Shown: piece by piece, positions 11,470-49,514 of the stretch
Layout of the letters: the number at the start of each line of letters is the position of its first letter
Position numbering within the stretch: position 1 is the first letter of the stretch
From: Cristatella mucedo
Taxonomy: Eukaryota; Bryozoa; Phylactolaemata; Cristatellidae
DNA length: 64,000 bases
Assembly (NCBI GenBank): GCA_009760855.2
Contig: WPIO01000007.1
Coordinates: forward strand, 9,190,001-9,254,000
Direction: 5' to 3'
Notes under the pieces: model-generated
Database searches by the model: none
What the model was told of the DNA's origin: nothing
Seen by the model: the letters and a program-made list of their open reading frames with translations, nothing else
Made by a program: the position numbers and the translations under genes

Positions 11470-14250
11470 TTGCACAGCCTAGGTGCAGTCAATTTGCAAC
11501 AGATTTCAGGAGCTTTCTGCATTGACATCGGCCTTTGCCGTTAATTGCAATGCACTGACCGAGGGCTGGCATTACCAATGTAACTTCCTGGGTGCACCAA
11601 AAATAGAGTATACACGAACGAGAAATTTTAATGGGAGCGTCACCCAGCAGCGTCCAATCTATCTTTAATGGACCGTTATAGATTTCCGTATTTTCCCAAG
11701 CAGTTGCCGTCGATTGCCGCGCATTGTCCTCGCATGTACATTCAAGATTGGTTGATAGGATGCGGTTGCACTTTTAATACAGCACACTGTTACGCAAGAA
11801 AAATGTGATCTTCTCCCACCAGCTCTGTTTGTAATTGTAACAGACAATCATAGATTGCTGTATTGTCTCAGACAATTGCCGTCGATTGCCATGGATTGCC
11901 CAAAGTTGAACGCGAAAAAGGACAGCATGTGCACCCCCCCCCCGCAGTGAGCGTTATGTGGTTGAATAATTGCAAATTCAAACAGCCAATTTCCAGCAAA
12001 TGTGAATCAGATTGTTGCAGAGACCGGGCCATTGCCGTCAATTGCCGTGCATTTCTTTCGATTGTGCCTTTGTCGATTGTATAAAAGGATGTGGCTGCAC
12101 TTTTAATGCAGTGTGGTGCAATATGCAAGAAAAGGTGGAGCTTCTCTCAGCAACTGTGGGTCCATTTGTAACTGTCCGTTGTGCATTGGCGTATTCACTG
12201 GGGCCATTGCCGTCAATTGCCGTGCGTTGCCGTCGATTGAACGCGCACCATGGGTGAAACTTATTCGCGCACACAGGTACATGTTACGTTGAATGAGAAT
12301 TGCAGTTTATTGCAGCCAATCTTGTCAACTTTCCACGGATTTCGCTATCGGCCCCCTACCATCGGTATTGATTGCCGTGCATTGCTGACAGTTACCAAAG
12401 CATCTTGAAAATTCAACGTTTTACTTTGGACGCAGCGAAATGTTATATGCAATGACAATTGAAGCTTCCTCGCTGCCAATTTCCTTTCCAATTAGCCGGG
12501 AATTGGGTTATTGGCCCAGGACATTGCTGTCGATTGCCGTTCATTGCTCGCGATTGTACGTGCCCGATTAGTTGAAAGAATTGTATTGCACTTTCAACAC
12601 AGTGGACTGTGACAGGTAAGATACATTTGATCTTGGCCTAGTCACTTTCCAGTGATTTTCGATGGACCATAATGGATTGCCGTATTTGCCCGTGCCATTG
12701 CCATCGATTGCCATGCACTGTCAAAGATTGAACGGTCAGAGCTGGTTTAAAGGGTTGAAAGTATGGGTGCACGCAGTGAGATGTTACGTGGAATGAAAAT
12801 GGGAGCTTGGTGCAGCCGATTTCTTGTCAATTTGCCACGGATTTAGGTATGGGTCACTGCGATTGCTGTCGATTGCCATGCATTGCTGACAATTAACGTG
12901 CAAACAAGCTTGAAAGTCCATCGATTTTACTTTTAGCACAAAAAATGTGAAATGCGATGACGATCGGCACTTCGTGCTGCCAATTTAGCGTCAGCTTGCC
13001 ACGGATTGCTTCTTCGAGCCGAGCTGTTAACGTAGATTGCCATGCATTGCCCAAGATTGTACGAGCGCAATTGCTTAAAATGATGTGGTTGATTTTAACC
13101 AGTGTGCTTTGTAACATGCATTAAAAATTGGAGCATTACCAAACCGATTTCAGCATTTTGCTTCAGATTGCTGTAGACTGCCGTATTGGCCCGGGCCATT
13201 GCAGTGCATTGCTGCCGAATGATCGAGGCAATTGTAATGAAATTGTGAGATTAACCAATAACTGAAGATTAGAGCAACGTGCAATCACTATTAGAGCTTA
13301 AAGTGTACGTACTCTAGACGTTTTTCGGTGGGTTGCGGTGGATTGACTTACTGGCCCTGCCAGTTGCAGTCGATTGCAGTGCATTGCTGCAGAATGGTCG
13401 AGACGATTACAGTGAAGTTATGCGATTACACAGTAACCGAAGAGTAGAGCAGCGTGCAATCATAGTTAGAGTTTCTAGTATACGCGTTCTGGTCGCTGTC
13501 CGGCGGATTGCAGCAGATTTCGGCTGATTGAGGTGGATTGGGGTATGGGACCGGGCCGTTGCTGTCGATTGCAGTGCATTGCATGACAATGCATGTGCAC
13601 AATTGAGCAAATGCTTGTGGGTGCACTCTGAACCGAATTCATTCCTATATGCAATGTCAATTAGAGCTTTGCGATGGCGATTTGAGGATGATTTGCAGTG
13701 GAATAGAGTGGATTGTGGTAGTTCCCAGGTAATTTCAGACGATTGCCACAGTGCGAGGATGCTCATTTTTTTATTTTAATTGGTTGTGCTCACAGCACGG
13801 TGAACTTTAATATGCAATAAAAACTGGAGCTTGGCACAATCTATTTCGATTTTGCGTGTGGTAGATTCGGTGGGTTGAAGTGGATTGCAGTTTTGGCCCG
13901 CGTTACTGCAGTCGATTGCAGTGCATTGCACGAGAACGGCCGTGCCAATGCAAGTGAAGTTTTGTAAGTGCAATTGTCGCAGAGTGTGCGGTCAGGCACA
14001 ATTAAAAAATGAACTTTGAAATCAAGATTTCTTTCGTTGCTCGGTGGAATGCAATGGATTGCAGGGGGGGGGCGTTATTGGCCTTGGCCACTGCAATGCT
14101 ATTTCAGTGGACTTCGTGAGAACGCGTGAGCGGAATCGCGTGTATGTGTAGCGTAGTTTGGTATTCCAAACGTTTTGTGCTGTGCACAGCTGATTTGTGG
14201 TGGATTTGAGGGGAACTAGAATGGATAGTGCTACTTGTGTCCGGCGTCAA
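11470..14250. repeat. degenerate satellite array, about 170-bp period
   Basis: A signature box related to ATTGCCGTCGATTGCC recurs at about 11,535, 11,704, 11,876, 12,032, 12,207, 12,368, 12,524, 12,698, 12,863, 13,027, 13,199, 13,364, 13,559, 13,733, 13,904 and 14,089. Spacings run from 156 to 195 and average near 170 bp. Each monomer also carries a second conserved region before the box (GCCGTATTGGCCCGGGCC-like) and a GCACTTTTAA-like region after it. Inside the box, ATTGC pentamers are 10 bp apart. Short ORFs here are chance. Confidence 0.85.
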
Positions 14251-14554
14251 AGCTCATTTGCACAAGTGCGCATGTTCGTAGGACATGAAATTTGGTGGAC
14301 AGATAAGTTCGAACGTGTACTACAATATCATAACAAAATTTGAGCTCGACAATGCTTACGTCTGGTCGTTGCTAGCCTAATTAGAGTGGGTTGCGGTAAT
14401 TCGTCGAACCCTCCTGGTTCTACGATGCATTGATTAGCTGCTGCCATGCATAACTAATTTCATAAATATGTCATTAGCCTCAGGTCACATCCCAGAACCT
14501 TTCAAAACTACGGGTCACTACTCATGACAGCAACGCTAGACCGAGAGAACTTGG

Positions 14555-15690
14555 GCAACTTCCGATCAGTCTTCCCTGACCTACTTAGGAATAGTGACAT
14601 GGATAGAGCATCTGCTTGTTTTACTCGATCTTTCGGCAGCGTTTGATACTATCGATCACCAAGTTCTTCTAGAGTGCCTCTCATTTTTCCTGGGCATCAC
14701 TGGCACTGCTCTGCAATGGTTCAGGTCCTATCTCAGTGGGAGACTCCTGAGTATTGGCGTGAAAGGACAAAGATCATCGGAGGTACCTCTGAAATATGGG
14801 GTACCTCAGGGCTCCCTGCTAGATCCGGTTCTTTTCACGGTTTGTACTCTACCTCTTGCTGACGTGATTGCCAAGCACACGAAGATGACACTCAGTTGTA
14901 CCTTTGGTTTGATACCTCCCAGCCCTCCAGCAGGTTGAATTCTCTCAACTCCCTTGCTGTATGTACCGATGAAACCTGCACATAGATGGCAGCAAACTTT
15001 TTTAATTGAATGAGGATAAAACTAACTTAATAGTGATGGGTAAACTAAGCGTGATTAAGAAATTAGAATGACTAACGCCCAAAATCGGCTCTGCCAGCAG
15101 ATCTCCTCTTGAATCTGCAGGATATCTGTGTGTCATTTTCCAAGGTGACCTTTCATTAGACGACCACATCAGCTCCACTTTGTCAAGTCTGCGTACTTTC
15201 AGCTAAATAACATAGCTCAAAATCAGGCTTGTTTGTAAAGGGTTACCACATCTAAATTATTCCATGCATTCGTGATATCCAGTTTTGACTTCTGCAACTT
15301 ACTGCTTGCTGGTCTGCCGGCCTGTACAATCAGGCGTTTACAGCTGGTGCAAAACTCTGCAGCTAGGGTTGTCTGTCATGAGTGCTGCAGTTGCCAAATC
15401 ACACCCCTTCTCGCCGACCAGCTCCTGGAAAACGCATCTATCTATCGCAGCATTTAGTGGGTCCCTGTGATTAGATCTTTACGTGCTTATGTGTGCTGAC
15501 ACAGTGCATGCTGCCGTTAACTATACTTGCATGCTGACCCTGTGCATGTCACCTCTAACCATGTTATGCTTGTGTTCATTGAGCACGTTACCATTGCCAA
15601 TTCGATAGTGCCTCCTTTGCAGTAAACGTGGAGCGCCTAGAAAGAAATTGATATCTCTGAAAGCGCTAAACGAAATGTATTATTATCATT
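14555..15690 (+). mobile_element. LINE family A, RT to 3' end
   Basis: Keeps RT motif A (LDLSAAFDTIDH, from about 14,627) and GVPQGS (14,798-14,815). The YxDD box is lost in a deletion after 14,880. The C-terminal RT region is partly deleted near 15,430, where the sequence jumps to the 3' UTR. The tail ends in ATT-type repeats near 15,678. Frameshifts make it a pseudoelement. Confidence 0.88.
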
Positions 15691-16159
15691 ACCGTTATTC
15701 AAGACTGAAGTCAGCAGATTTGAGAGCAAAGCGACGATCTCCATTCTGCTTAGCCGAACGCTGCTTTCAGCCAGTTGGATGTCGTTGCCTTTCAGCTACA
15801 TGTAAAAGGTTGGCTTGAGCAATAGTAAATTCCCTGCAGTCTTCTGTGCTTGAGTGCAACTGACGATCGGCGTTGTGGCATATTTTCCTGCGGAGCTTCA
15901 TTGTATAAGCAACCTTTTTCTGTTAGTTATACTATTTGTTGAGTAGCTCAAGTATTTTTACGGCTTTTGCATGCATTGCTGGGCTCCAACCTACATCATT
16001 TACAGCCTACGGCTATTGCCTTGAAAGATATTTAGTAACTTTAGGGTGCCGTACAAATGTCGTTATAATAACTATAATTATTATTATTATTGTGCTGCGA
16101 TCAAGCAATAAGCAGCAGTAGACTTAACACTGAGCTGTCACGCACTGAACTATTATCAG
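15691..16159 (+). other. mostly unassigned; LINE-type ATT tail at its end
   Basis: The segment 15,960-16,092 ends like a LINE 3' terminus (..TTTAGGGTGCCGTACAAATG.. then ATT repeats). The rest is unrecognised. Confidence 0.4.
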
Positions 16160-16897
16160 TTGTTTAGACAACTGCTGGTTCGGTGTAGTGCCTGCTTACT
16201 TTCAGCTATATAACATTGCTAAAATCGGTCTTGTTTAGACAAGGATGCCACATCTAAAAAAAATGGTCGATGCACTTGTGACATCCAGTCTCGCCTTCAG
16301 CAACTCACTGCTTGCTGGTCTCCCGGCCTCTGCAATCAGCCGCTGATAGCTGGTGCAAAACTGCAGCTAGGCACGTCTGTCGTGAGCGTCGCAGTTGCTA
16401 CGTCACACCACTTCTCGCCGACTTGCACTGGCTCCCAATCAAGCAGCTCATCGACTTCAAGGTTCTGTCACTTACTTTGAGGTCCCTTCAACCTCTAGCT
16501 CCAGCCTACCTATCAGAACTACTTTCCCCATCAGGCGAAGAGTAGTACAACCTGCTGTCCTGCCTCGAATCGTTTAGCCATACATCGCACGAACCTCAAA
16601 ACCGTTGGAGACCGTACCCTTAGTTCGTATGCTCCCAACGCCTGGAACTCACTACCGACGCACGTCACAACGTTCCCAACATTTAGACGTGACATTTAAA
16701 AAACTTGACACGCGCCTGTTTATTAAGCCTTTCTTGGGTCTTTTGTGATTCGTCCTACGTGTGCATGTACCTGCTTACTCTATGCCTACTGCTTGTGGAT
16801 GTTGCTACCAAACGTTTGGTAATGTTTTCTATGCAGCATCTGTAAAGTGCCTAAAGATTCAGTTCGATTATTTCGCTATACAAATGTATTATTATTG
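16160..16897 (+). mobile_element. LINE family A C-terminal part, subfamily with TTTGGTAATG 3' UTR
   Basis: RT C-terminal coding remnants (TTGCACTGGCTCCCAATCAA, then GACTTCAAGGTTCTGTC) are followed by a 3' UTR variant with ACGTTTGGTAATGTTTTCTA and a CAAATGTATTATTATTG end. Frame broken. Confidence 0.82.
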
Positions 16898-16904
16898 TTG
16901 CGAT

Positions 16905-17370
16905 TTTTAGGTCTTCATTCTCTGGCTCCAGCCCACCTATCAGAACTAGTCACTAACCAGGCAAGGCATCGTAACACCTTCCACCTGACTCAAACCGGTT
17001 ATGTATATATATCTCGTACGAACCTCAATCCTTCGGAGACCGTGCCTTTAGTTCATATGCTCCCGGGAACTCGCTAGCGACTAACATCTAAACATACCCT
17101 GACATAAACAGCTAATAACTCATCTGTTTCGCTCAGCATTTGGTGGGTCCTTGTGATTTGTCCTTTGTGAGCTTATGTGTACTGACATTGTGCATACTAG
17201 TACTAAATATACTTACATATTGACACGGTGCATGTCACCTCTAACCATATAATGCTTGCTGACATGTGGATATTACCGCTAGCCATTTGATCATGTTTTC
17301 TTTACAGCATATATAAAGTGCCTAGAAAGACATTAAGTTCTCTGAGAGCGCTATACAAACGAATTATTGT
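16905..17370 (+). mobile_element. LINE family A, second copy abutting the previous one
   Basis: Begins inside the C-terminal RT region (TTTTTAGGTCTTCATTCTCT) directly after the ATT tail of the previous copy. It ends with AGACATTAAGTTCTCTGAGA and an ATT-type tail. Confidence 0.8.
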
Positions 17371-17639
17371 TATTAGACTCCCAGCAGCTGCCATTCGACA
17401 TTAAGTCAATCCATTTCTTATCACGGATATTTTATATGTGACGAAGCAAACAAGCCCGGGATGTCAGGCCAGCAGACCTTGCTGGTCTATCCTGATCTCA
17501 TTCATTATTGATCAATAGCATCCTGGAAGCCAGTACCTAGTTTATAGCAAGGTTTTTATTGCCAACGCCAAGCCGTCATTTCAGTCGTGAATCATAAATT
17601 GCAAATGTCAGTTTCTAAAAATAAGTGGTCTGCGTATAG

Positions 17640-17815
17640 CTTGCATTACTAACTTTCTCTTGCTCCACCCTACTCATCAGAACTACCCCAACCAGGCTAG
17701 GCATCGTGTTTTTTTATAACTCAAATCGTTTGGCGACATATGTCGTAAGCACCTCAAATCTTTTGGAGACCTTGCCTTCAGTTCATACGCTCCCAAAGCA
17801 GGAAATACGGGCAAA
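17640..17815 (+). mobile_element. LINE family A fragment
   Basis: Matches the segment from CCTATCTCAGAACT-like to GGAGACCTTGCCTTCAGTTC of the C-terminal region. Both ends are truncated. Confidence 0.6.
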
Positions 17816-19169
17816 TTTTCTTCCTTCTGCTGAACTTGCAGGGATTTCTACTTTCCGGTAATGGTCGAAGGAACACCCAAAGCACTACGATTGCTTTCAG
17901 ACCACCAAGCTTTCACAAACGGATGAAAACTCGGGGACTCAACCATTTAGAATACAAACATTCTATGTACATATTATAGCAAGCGCCTTTCCAAAAGTTG
18001 GTCGCTTCTTTCACCAATGCTTGCTGGGATGCAAGCCATACAAGTAAGACGATTGGCGAGTTACTTAACAAGCCAGTAAAGTACATGCTCCGCAAGCACT
18101 AGGAGCACTGAAAATGTGCTTTCGTACGTAGACATGACCTCAGCTGCTGTTCGTATAAGCAGGGATTATAAGCTGCACAATACAAAAACAAGTGGGGGCG
18201 ATCAAGCTTGGTTCCCCAGCTGCAGCTCCACACAAAGCAGTTGTCAAAATACGGCTGAGCCAGGTAAAGGCGCTGCTATGCAACATACTTCCTCCTTCAA
18301 AGGATTAGGACAGCATCTCGAACGGCAATCGCGCCAACCGGCACAATGCTTCAGGCAACGTCAAACGACGGTCGACTCGCCGGCATTCGGCATCGATGCC
18401 ACTAGGTTCACTGGCTAAAAGTGCATGCCCTACATAAAAAAGCTCGGCCATCCACATCGTCGAAAAATAGAATATCGGGCATTTGCGCTCCAGTGTTTTC
18501 GCTGATACCACGTCACATCTACAGTCGTACTCGGCACTGCTGTCATAAAACCAAACAGCTCACGGACTTCCGACATAGTTCAGCAGCCGAAGATGGGCAA
18601 TGCAGCTGGCAGTGGTGACAGTGGCTCACAGCAATGCAGCCTAGTCATTCCGGCGACATCGGGCGCTCGCTGGAACAAGATACCACCGGTACAAGAAAAG
18701 GCAGCAGTGTCTACACTAAAACCAATCTCGCACAGCACTCGACAACTTAAACACTGACAGTCTGCAGGCATGGCGAGGCAGCAAGATGCAATGTGCAGTC
18801 CTGGAGGAAGCAGAATTTTAGGGAATCAGCCTTTAAACTCGGCAGCTGCAACGAAATGCTGCTGAGCTCCCAGTGCAAACGTAGCACGTTCTTTACGTTC
18901 TGCACGGTCTTTCTACCGAATTGCCCGTTGAAAATCACCAAAAACGTTAAGGTCGAAGGTGAGCCGTCACACGCTGAACGACCACATTCGGATAGCCACT
19001 GCTGAAGACTGAGCAAGGTTGATTCCTAGCTCTCGTGCACTCGTTTGAATGCAGCAATAAATTGATCCTGGTTACAGTATGTGACATTAGCCTCAAAACA
19101 CCCTGAGCCCCCTTCAAGCAGCTTTGATGAAAGGTAAAAAGCGGCACTGCTCATGGGAGGCTGGCTAGC

Positions 19170-45556
<26,387 letters not shown>

Positions 45557-47728
45557 CTGCACAATGCAGAGGCAAGGCTACGAACTGCTTAGGGAGCAAG
45601 CAGCAGATAGTCGAAGCTTCTTTCTCGAAGTGTGAAAGAGCACTGCCCGGTGGCACCGGCAGGCCAAGCCAACCAAGAGCAAACAACCGATACCAACCAG
45701 GAAGCTGCAGCCACTAGCCCACGTGGCACAAGTCGGCCTCCCTCCCTTCCTCCTACATCTCCGACTTTGTGCAGGTCACAAACCCACCAGGTGGCTCAGA
45801 GAATGCAGGGCAATGTAGCCATTAAAATCAGCACAGCATCGATCGTACCAAAAGCCTATTGGATCATGGGAATGCTGCTTTATACAACATCTGTCTGGTG
45901 CATTGCAAATACTTCAAGCCAGGTCGATGATACAAGTAAAAATGAATAGCTTGTCTTGAGTGATCAACATTGGCAAGTGATAAGGTTGTCCTGAGTGATC
46001 AACATTGGTGAGTGATAAGGGACGTTAGACTGTGATCTCGACAGACAGAGAACCTACTTCGAGGGTGGCTAGCCATTCTTCTTTTATCTTGTCCAGTGAG
46101 GGCACAGTTGCAGCCATGTTACATACATTCGGCTGTAGGCTCTGCCACATGCCTGCTACGTTACATTGATAGCTCTATAGCATAGAAATTCCTTGCCTGG
46201 CAACTGTTCTTTTACGGAGATTCTTATACCGATGCGAAGCATGGCAATCCGAGCCGGTATGGTTTAGGCTTCACGACTGGTCCTCTCTGTCCTCTGGTAT
46301 ATTCCTTAGCCAAGTGCCAGCCAAAATAACACCACAATGGCTCAATACACCAAACGCCTCAGTCATTCAGTCAGTCAATCCGTTATTCCTACTGCTCTAA
46401 CACATGCTGAAGCCAAAACAGTTCGAATTCTGCTAACCACGGGCTGACATCGTCGGTCGAATTAGATAAGCTGACATGACTTTGGCAGCCATTTTTCGTG
46501 GTTACTGGTTCATCTCCAGAGGAAGCCGCTGCGTATTATTCTTTCTTTCTCAGGCTACGATATCCCTTGGGGGGCTTAGTGCTATATAAACCGGCTAAAG
46601 ACTCTGCTACATGTTGTTGCATCGCTCACCATCATCTACGTCACTTTTTCAAATTTTTGATGCCCTTTCAGCCAGTAAAATTGGCGTAGAAGTCTGTCCA
46701 GAAACACCACTCAGTTAACGACCGGTAGTCCGGGGCATGAAGTACCACCTAGAAAAGAACATCCAGTAGATGGTCGGGTAGGCCCGAAGCATTTCCACTG
46801 ACACACACGAAGGACAGCCATTACGGCACTTGAATGTCGCACCGAACAGACCCAAACTACTTTCAAGAGGCACTCTCGAAGAACACAAAGCGGCAAAACC
46901 TCTCGGTGCGGTACCCCCTCGCTGTCTCGCCAGACGAACGCTATATATAATAAATACGTCCTTGCTGAGTTTAATTACCTCCTGCTGAGCCGACACACAC
47001 CAATGAGTTCAATACATTAAACACACCAAAGATCAAGTATCTGTCGCAGAATTCGTCATAAACACGCCTAGCCCGCGGTCAAACATGCAACAAAATCTCC
47101 TTCAATTGTGCTCCTTGGCCACCACATTCAAATGAAGACATCGGCAAACCCGATAATGAATCGTGACAAAAAAAAGCTCACCTGAGATGTGGAAAGCGAC
47201 TTCTGCTGCTCGCTCATACTACGTCCTAAAAATAAAAGCGCACGAGTGCGCCTTAATTAGCGAATGGCACGGAGCTGCAACACACCGGCGACTGGCGAAG
47301 CAGCACAGCAGCTGCGCCAGTGGCAGCAGCAGCAGCAGAGACAATTGTAGTGAACAGAGGCCCAAGTCATCGGGAGAACCACCTACTAGATAACACTGCG
47401 GAGAGCGCCATCTCATAAGTCTTGGATATGCCGTTCCGGAAACAGCGGACTACCGCGGGGGTCAGCTACTTACGGAAAGGGTTGGTCTCGATGAGTACAG
47501 CTCAAGTCGCGCTCGAGAATAAGGCCGTGGGCTCCTACGTGCGTCTCAGCAGCGCGTAAGTACCTTGCAGGTCAGTCAGTCGAATAAGCTCTGCGGTGCA
47601 CGGGCAGAGTAACGAGTACGAGCATAACAGGAAGTAAGCGATAGGCCACCCCGACACTTGGCAGGCAAGGCGGATGTCGAACCCGGATGCGCAGCTGCTA
47701 TAGAACTATTACATCGCCACTTACTCAC
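45557..47728. other. probable first intron of CSK or upstream region
   Basis: Bounded by the acceptor before CSK exon 1 and the donor of the candidate upstream exon. A 35-bp segment near 45,956-46,015 is duplicated (GAGTGATCAACATTGGC / GAGTGATCAACATTGGT). A CAG run sits near 47,323-47,338. No other gene seen. Confidence 0.4.
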
Positions 47729-47981
47729 ACAAAAATCCTCGACTACTGCTTTTGTCGCGTTTTTTAACTTTCTTTTGCGGTGGTTCTGCATCAGATTGGT
47801 CGACCAGTGCGTGCCGCAGGCTTTTGTAGTAGATTCGCACGAACTTTCTGGACGCCGTGGCTGTAGCGCGATAGCCGCTGTATACACCCCGTTGAGGGCC
47901 TCTTCCACCGTGGTCTAGGCGGTATGCTCTCTTCCGAGAAAACCCCAAGCCGCGATTCACCTTTACTTCCAGCGCTTGCAT
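47729..47981 (-). CDS. candidate upstream coding exon of CSK, or its 5' UTR exon
   Basis: An ATG at 47,981 opens 84 codons plus one base and ends at a strong donor, TTTTTGT|GTGAGTAAG. Splicing to the acceptor at 45,557 gives T+AT, ACG, ATG, so the frame runs straight into the CSK Met. An in-frame TAA lies upstream of this ATG. The peptide is basic, with SRKRAYRLDHGGRG and a nuclear-signal-like PPQKKVKKRDK. It resembles nothing I know. Alternatives are a non-coding first exon whose frame is open by chance, or the first exon of another gene. Confidence 0.4.
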
Positions 47982-48232
47982 GGCAGTAGTGGCTTCGAAA
48001 AAGTGATTTTTGAACTTTTATTGCTGCAAAATTAGGCCTTCGGTCATAGACACACACCACAGAAACTTACCTATGCAGCGCATCCGGCCTTATTGGTGCT
48101 TATCGCTATTTGATGAGCAATAAACAAAGACAGCTTTCTTAGTCTTTGAAACTCTTATTTACATCTCAAAATATAAATACCGCGAAAGTAATTCGTCTGA
48201 AACTAACCGAGAACATCATTAGCTTTTAGAAG
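47982..48232 (-). other. possible CSK promoter side
   Basis: About 190 bp upstream of the candidate exon's ATG the minus strand carries a TATTTATATTTT stretch (around 48,164-48,180). No gene seen. Promoter status is inferred only from position. Confidence 0.25.
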
Positions 48233-48629
48233 TGTAGCGCCCTGCTGGCTTTGGCTGAATTTTAGTGCGAACAATAGCTGTTCGGCGGCGGGCTAGAGCC
48301 CCTTTGTCCTGGAGCAGTGAGCCAGAGAGGAGCGTCAGTGCGGTTAGAGAGGGAGCGCTTAGGAGCAGGCCAGGAAGCTCTGAGACGAGCGGTGGCGATT
48401 CGGCCTTTAGAATTGGTCCGATACTCGCGGAAGCTGCTGATAGATGTTGGCTGGCCTGTCAACCCCCACCTTCCCTGTTTCCAAGAAAGAATCTTCTGGA
48501 ACCCATTCGCCATTCAAGCTGGACTGAGGTACCCTTCCAGTGGCCTGGGGACGGTAGTAATTCCTTTCTGTAATGGGCCAAGGTGTCGGGCCCAATACCA
48601 CTAAGCTCTTGCCCATAGTTCCAGCTAGG

Positions 48630-48637
48630 TATTTAAG
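48630..48637 (+). promoter_or_regulatory. TATA-like box
   Basis: TATTTAAG in a GC-rich setting, about 30 bp before an imperfect hairpin that would lie at the transcript start. Confidence 0.4.
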
Positions 48638-48956
48638 AGTCGAGCGACGCTCGCTCTTGGCCTCGTGTCTTTAGTCTTTGGTCCGGCTCTGTGCCTCGAC
48701 GCCGTCGGGCACTCGTTTCTCTGAAAGCGAGGGAGGAGGGCGGGCTGTCCGCCGACGATGGACGGAACAAGACGAGACAGCGCTAGGAGGATTCGGTGGA
48801 ACCCCACCGAATACGGTCGTATCGCGCCCGAGCTGGCATTTTGTGTGTTCTTTCGTGTTTTGTGTTTCTTTTGTGTCGTGTGTGTGCGCGCTAGCACGTG
48901 GTCTCGGCATAGGGATTTTCCGGCGCGAGCTAGGCGTAGTTGGCGTGTGTGGAGCT

Positions 48957-49440
48957 CTAGTTCACCGGGTAGGGTTTAGGCTCCGGGTCGTGCTTCAGTG
49001 TGGAGAAGTATTTCCTCCGCAGGAGTGCTTGAGTTGGCGTGTGCGGAGTATTCCTGCCGCACTGTTGGAAACCGAGTTCTAGTTCTCCGGGTAGGGTTTA
49101 GACTCCGGTTCGCACTTCAGTGTGGAGAAGTATTCCCTCCGCTAGAGCGTTTAAGTTGGCGTGTTTGGGGTATCCCCTCAGCACAGGCAGGAACGGATTC
49201 CTAGTTCACCGGTTAGGGTTTAGGGTCCGGGTCGCGCTTAGTGTGGAGGAGTATTCCCTCCGCAAGAGTGTGCAAGTTGGCGTGTTTGGGGTATTCCCTC
49301 GGCACAGGTGGGAACGGATTCCTAGTTCACCGGTTAGGGTTTAGGGTCCGGGTCGCGCTTAGTGTGGAAGAGTATTCCCTCCGCAAGAGTGTTGGTGCAG
49401 TTGAGAACGTGCGAGGAGTGTGGAGATAAAGCTGAACTAG
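48957..49440 (+). repeat. 122-bp tandem repeat, four copies
   Basis: Units start with CTAGTTCWCCGG at 48,957, 49,079, 49,201 and 49,322 (periods 122, 122, 121). Each has a GGGTTTAG-type motif, GTGTGGAGAAGTATTCCCTC and GTTGGCGTGT. The last two units read GGTTAGGGTTTAGGG and are nearly identical. The fourth is truncated. Confidence 0.95.
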
Positions 49441-49466
49441 ACGCGCAGCGACTTTGTGCGCTTGCG

Positions 49467-49472
49467 AATAAA
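49467..49472 (+). terminator. AATAAA poly(A) signal candidate
   Basis: AATAAA followed about 20 bp later by CTGTGTGTCTTGCTT, a GT-rich downstream element. Would end the unit that starts at the TATA-like box. Confidence 0.45.
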
Positions 49473-49514
49473 GTTCAGTAAAATTCCCAATCTGTGTGTC
49501 TTGCTTCCAATTCA

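Larger units (their letters stand above)
48233..49514 (+). mobile_element. LTR-like transcription unit, possibly a solo LTR
   Basis: CpG-rich block starting TGTAGCGCCC and possibly ending ..CA near 49,514. It has a TATA-like box at 48,630, a near-palindrome GAGTCGAGCGACGCTCGCTC just after it, four 122-bp repeats, and AATAAA with a GT-rich downstream stretch at 49,467. No target-site duplication and no primer-binding site was found, so it could instead be a host non-coding transcript or promoter. No protein is supported here. Confidence 0.3.

Noticed and set aside
11868-13766. Cys-rich short ORFs in both strands
   Set aside because: They derive from the repeated ATTGC boxes of the satellite (TGC/GCA codons), not from selection.
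48957-49440. Telomere or telomerase RNA template
   Set aside because: The TTAGGG-like motifs are single, imperfect units within 122-bp repeats, not a telomeric array, and no telomerase RNA structure is evident.
48957-49440. CRISPR array
   Set aside because: Whole 122-bp units repeat without unique spacers, and the DNA is eukaryotic.
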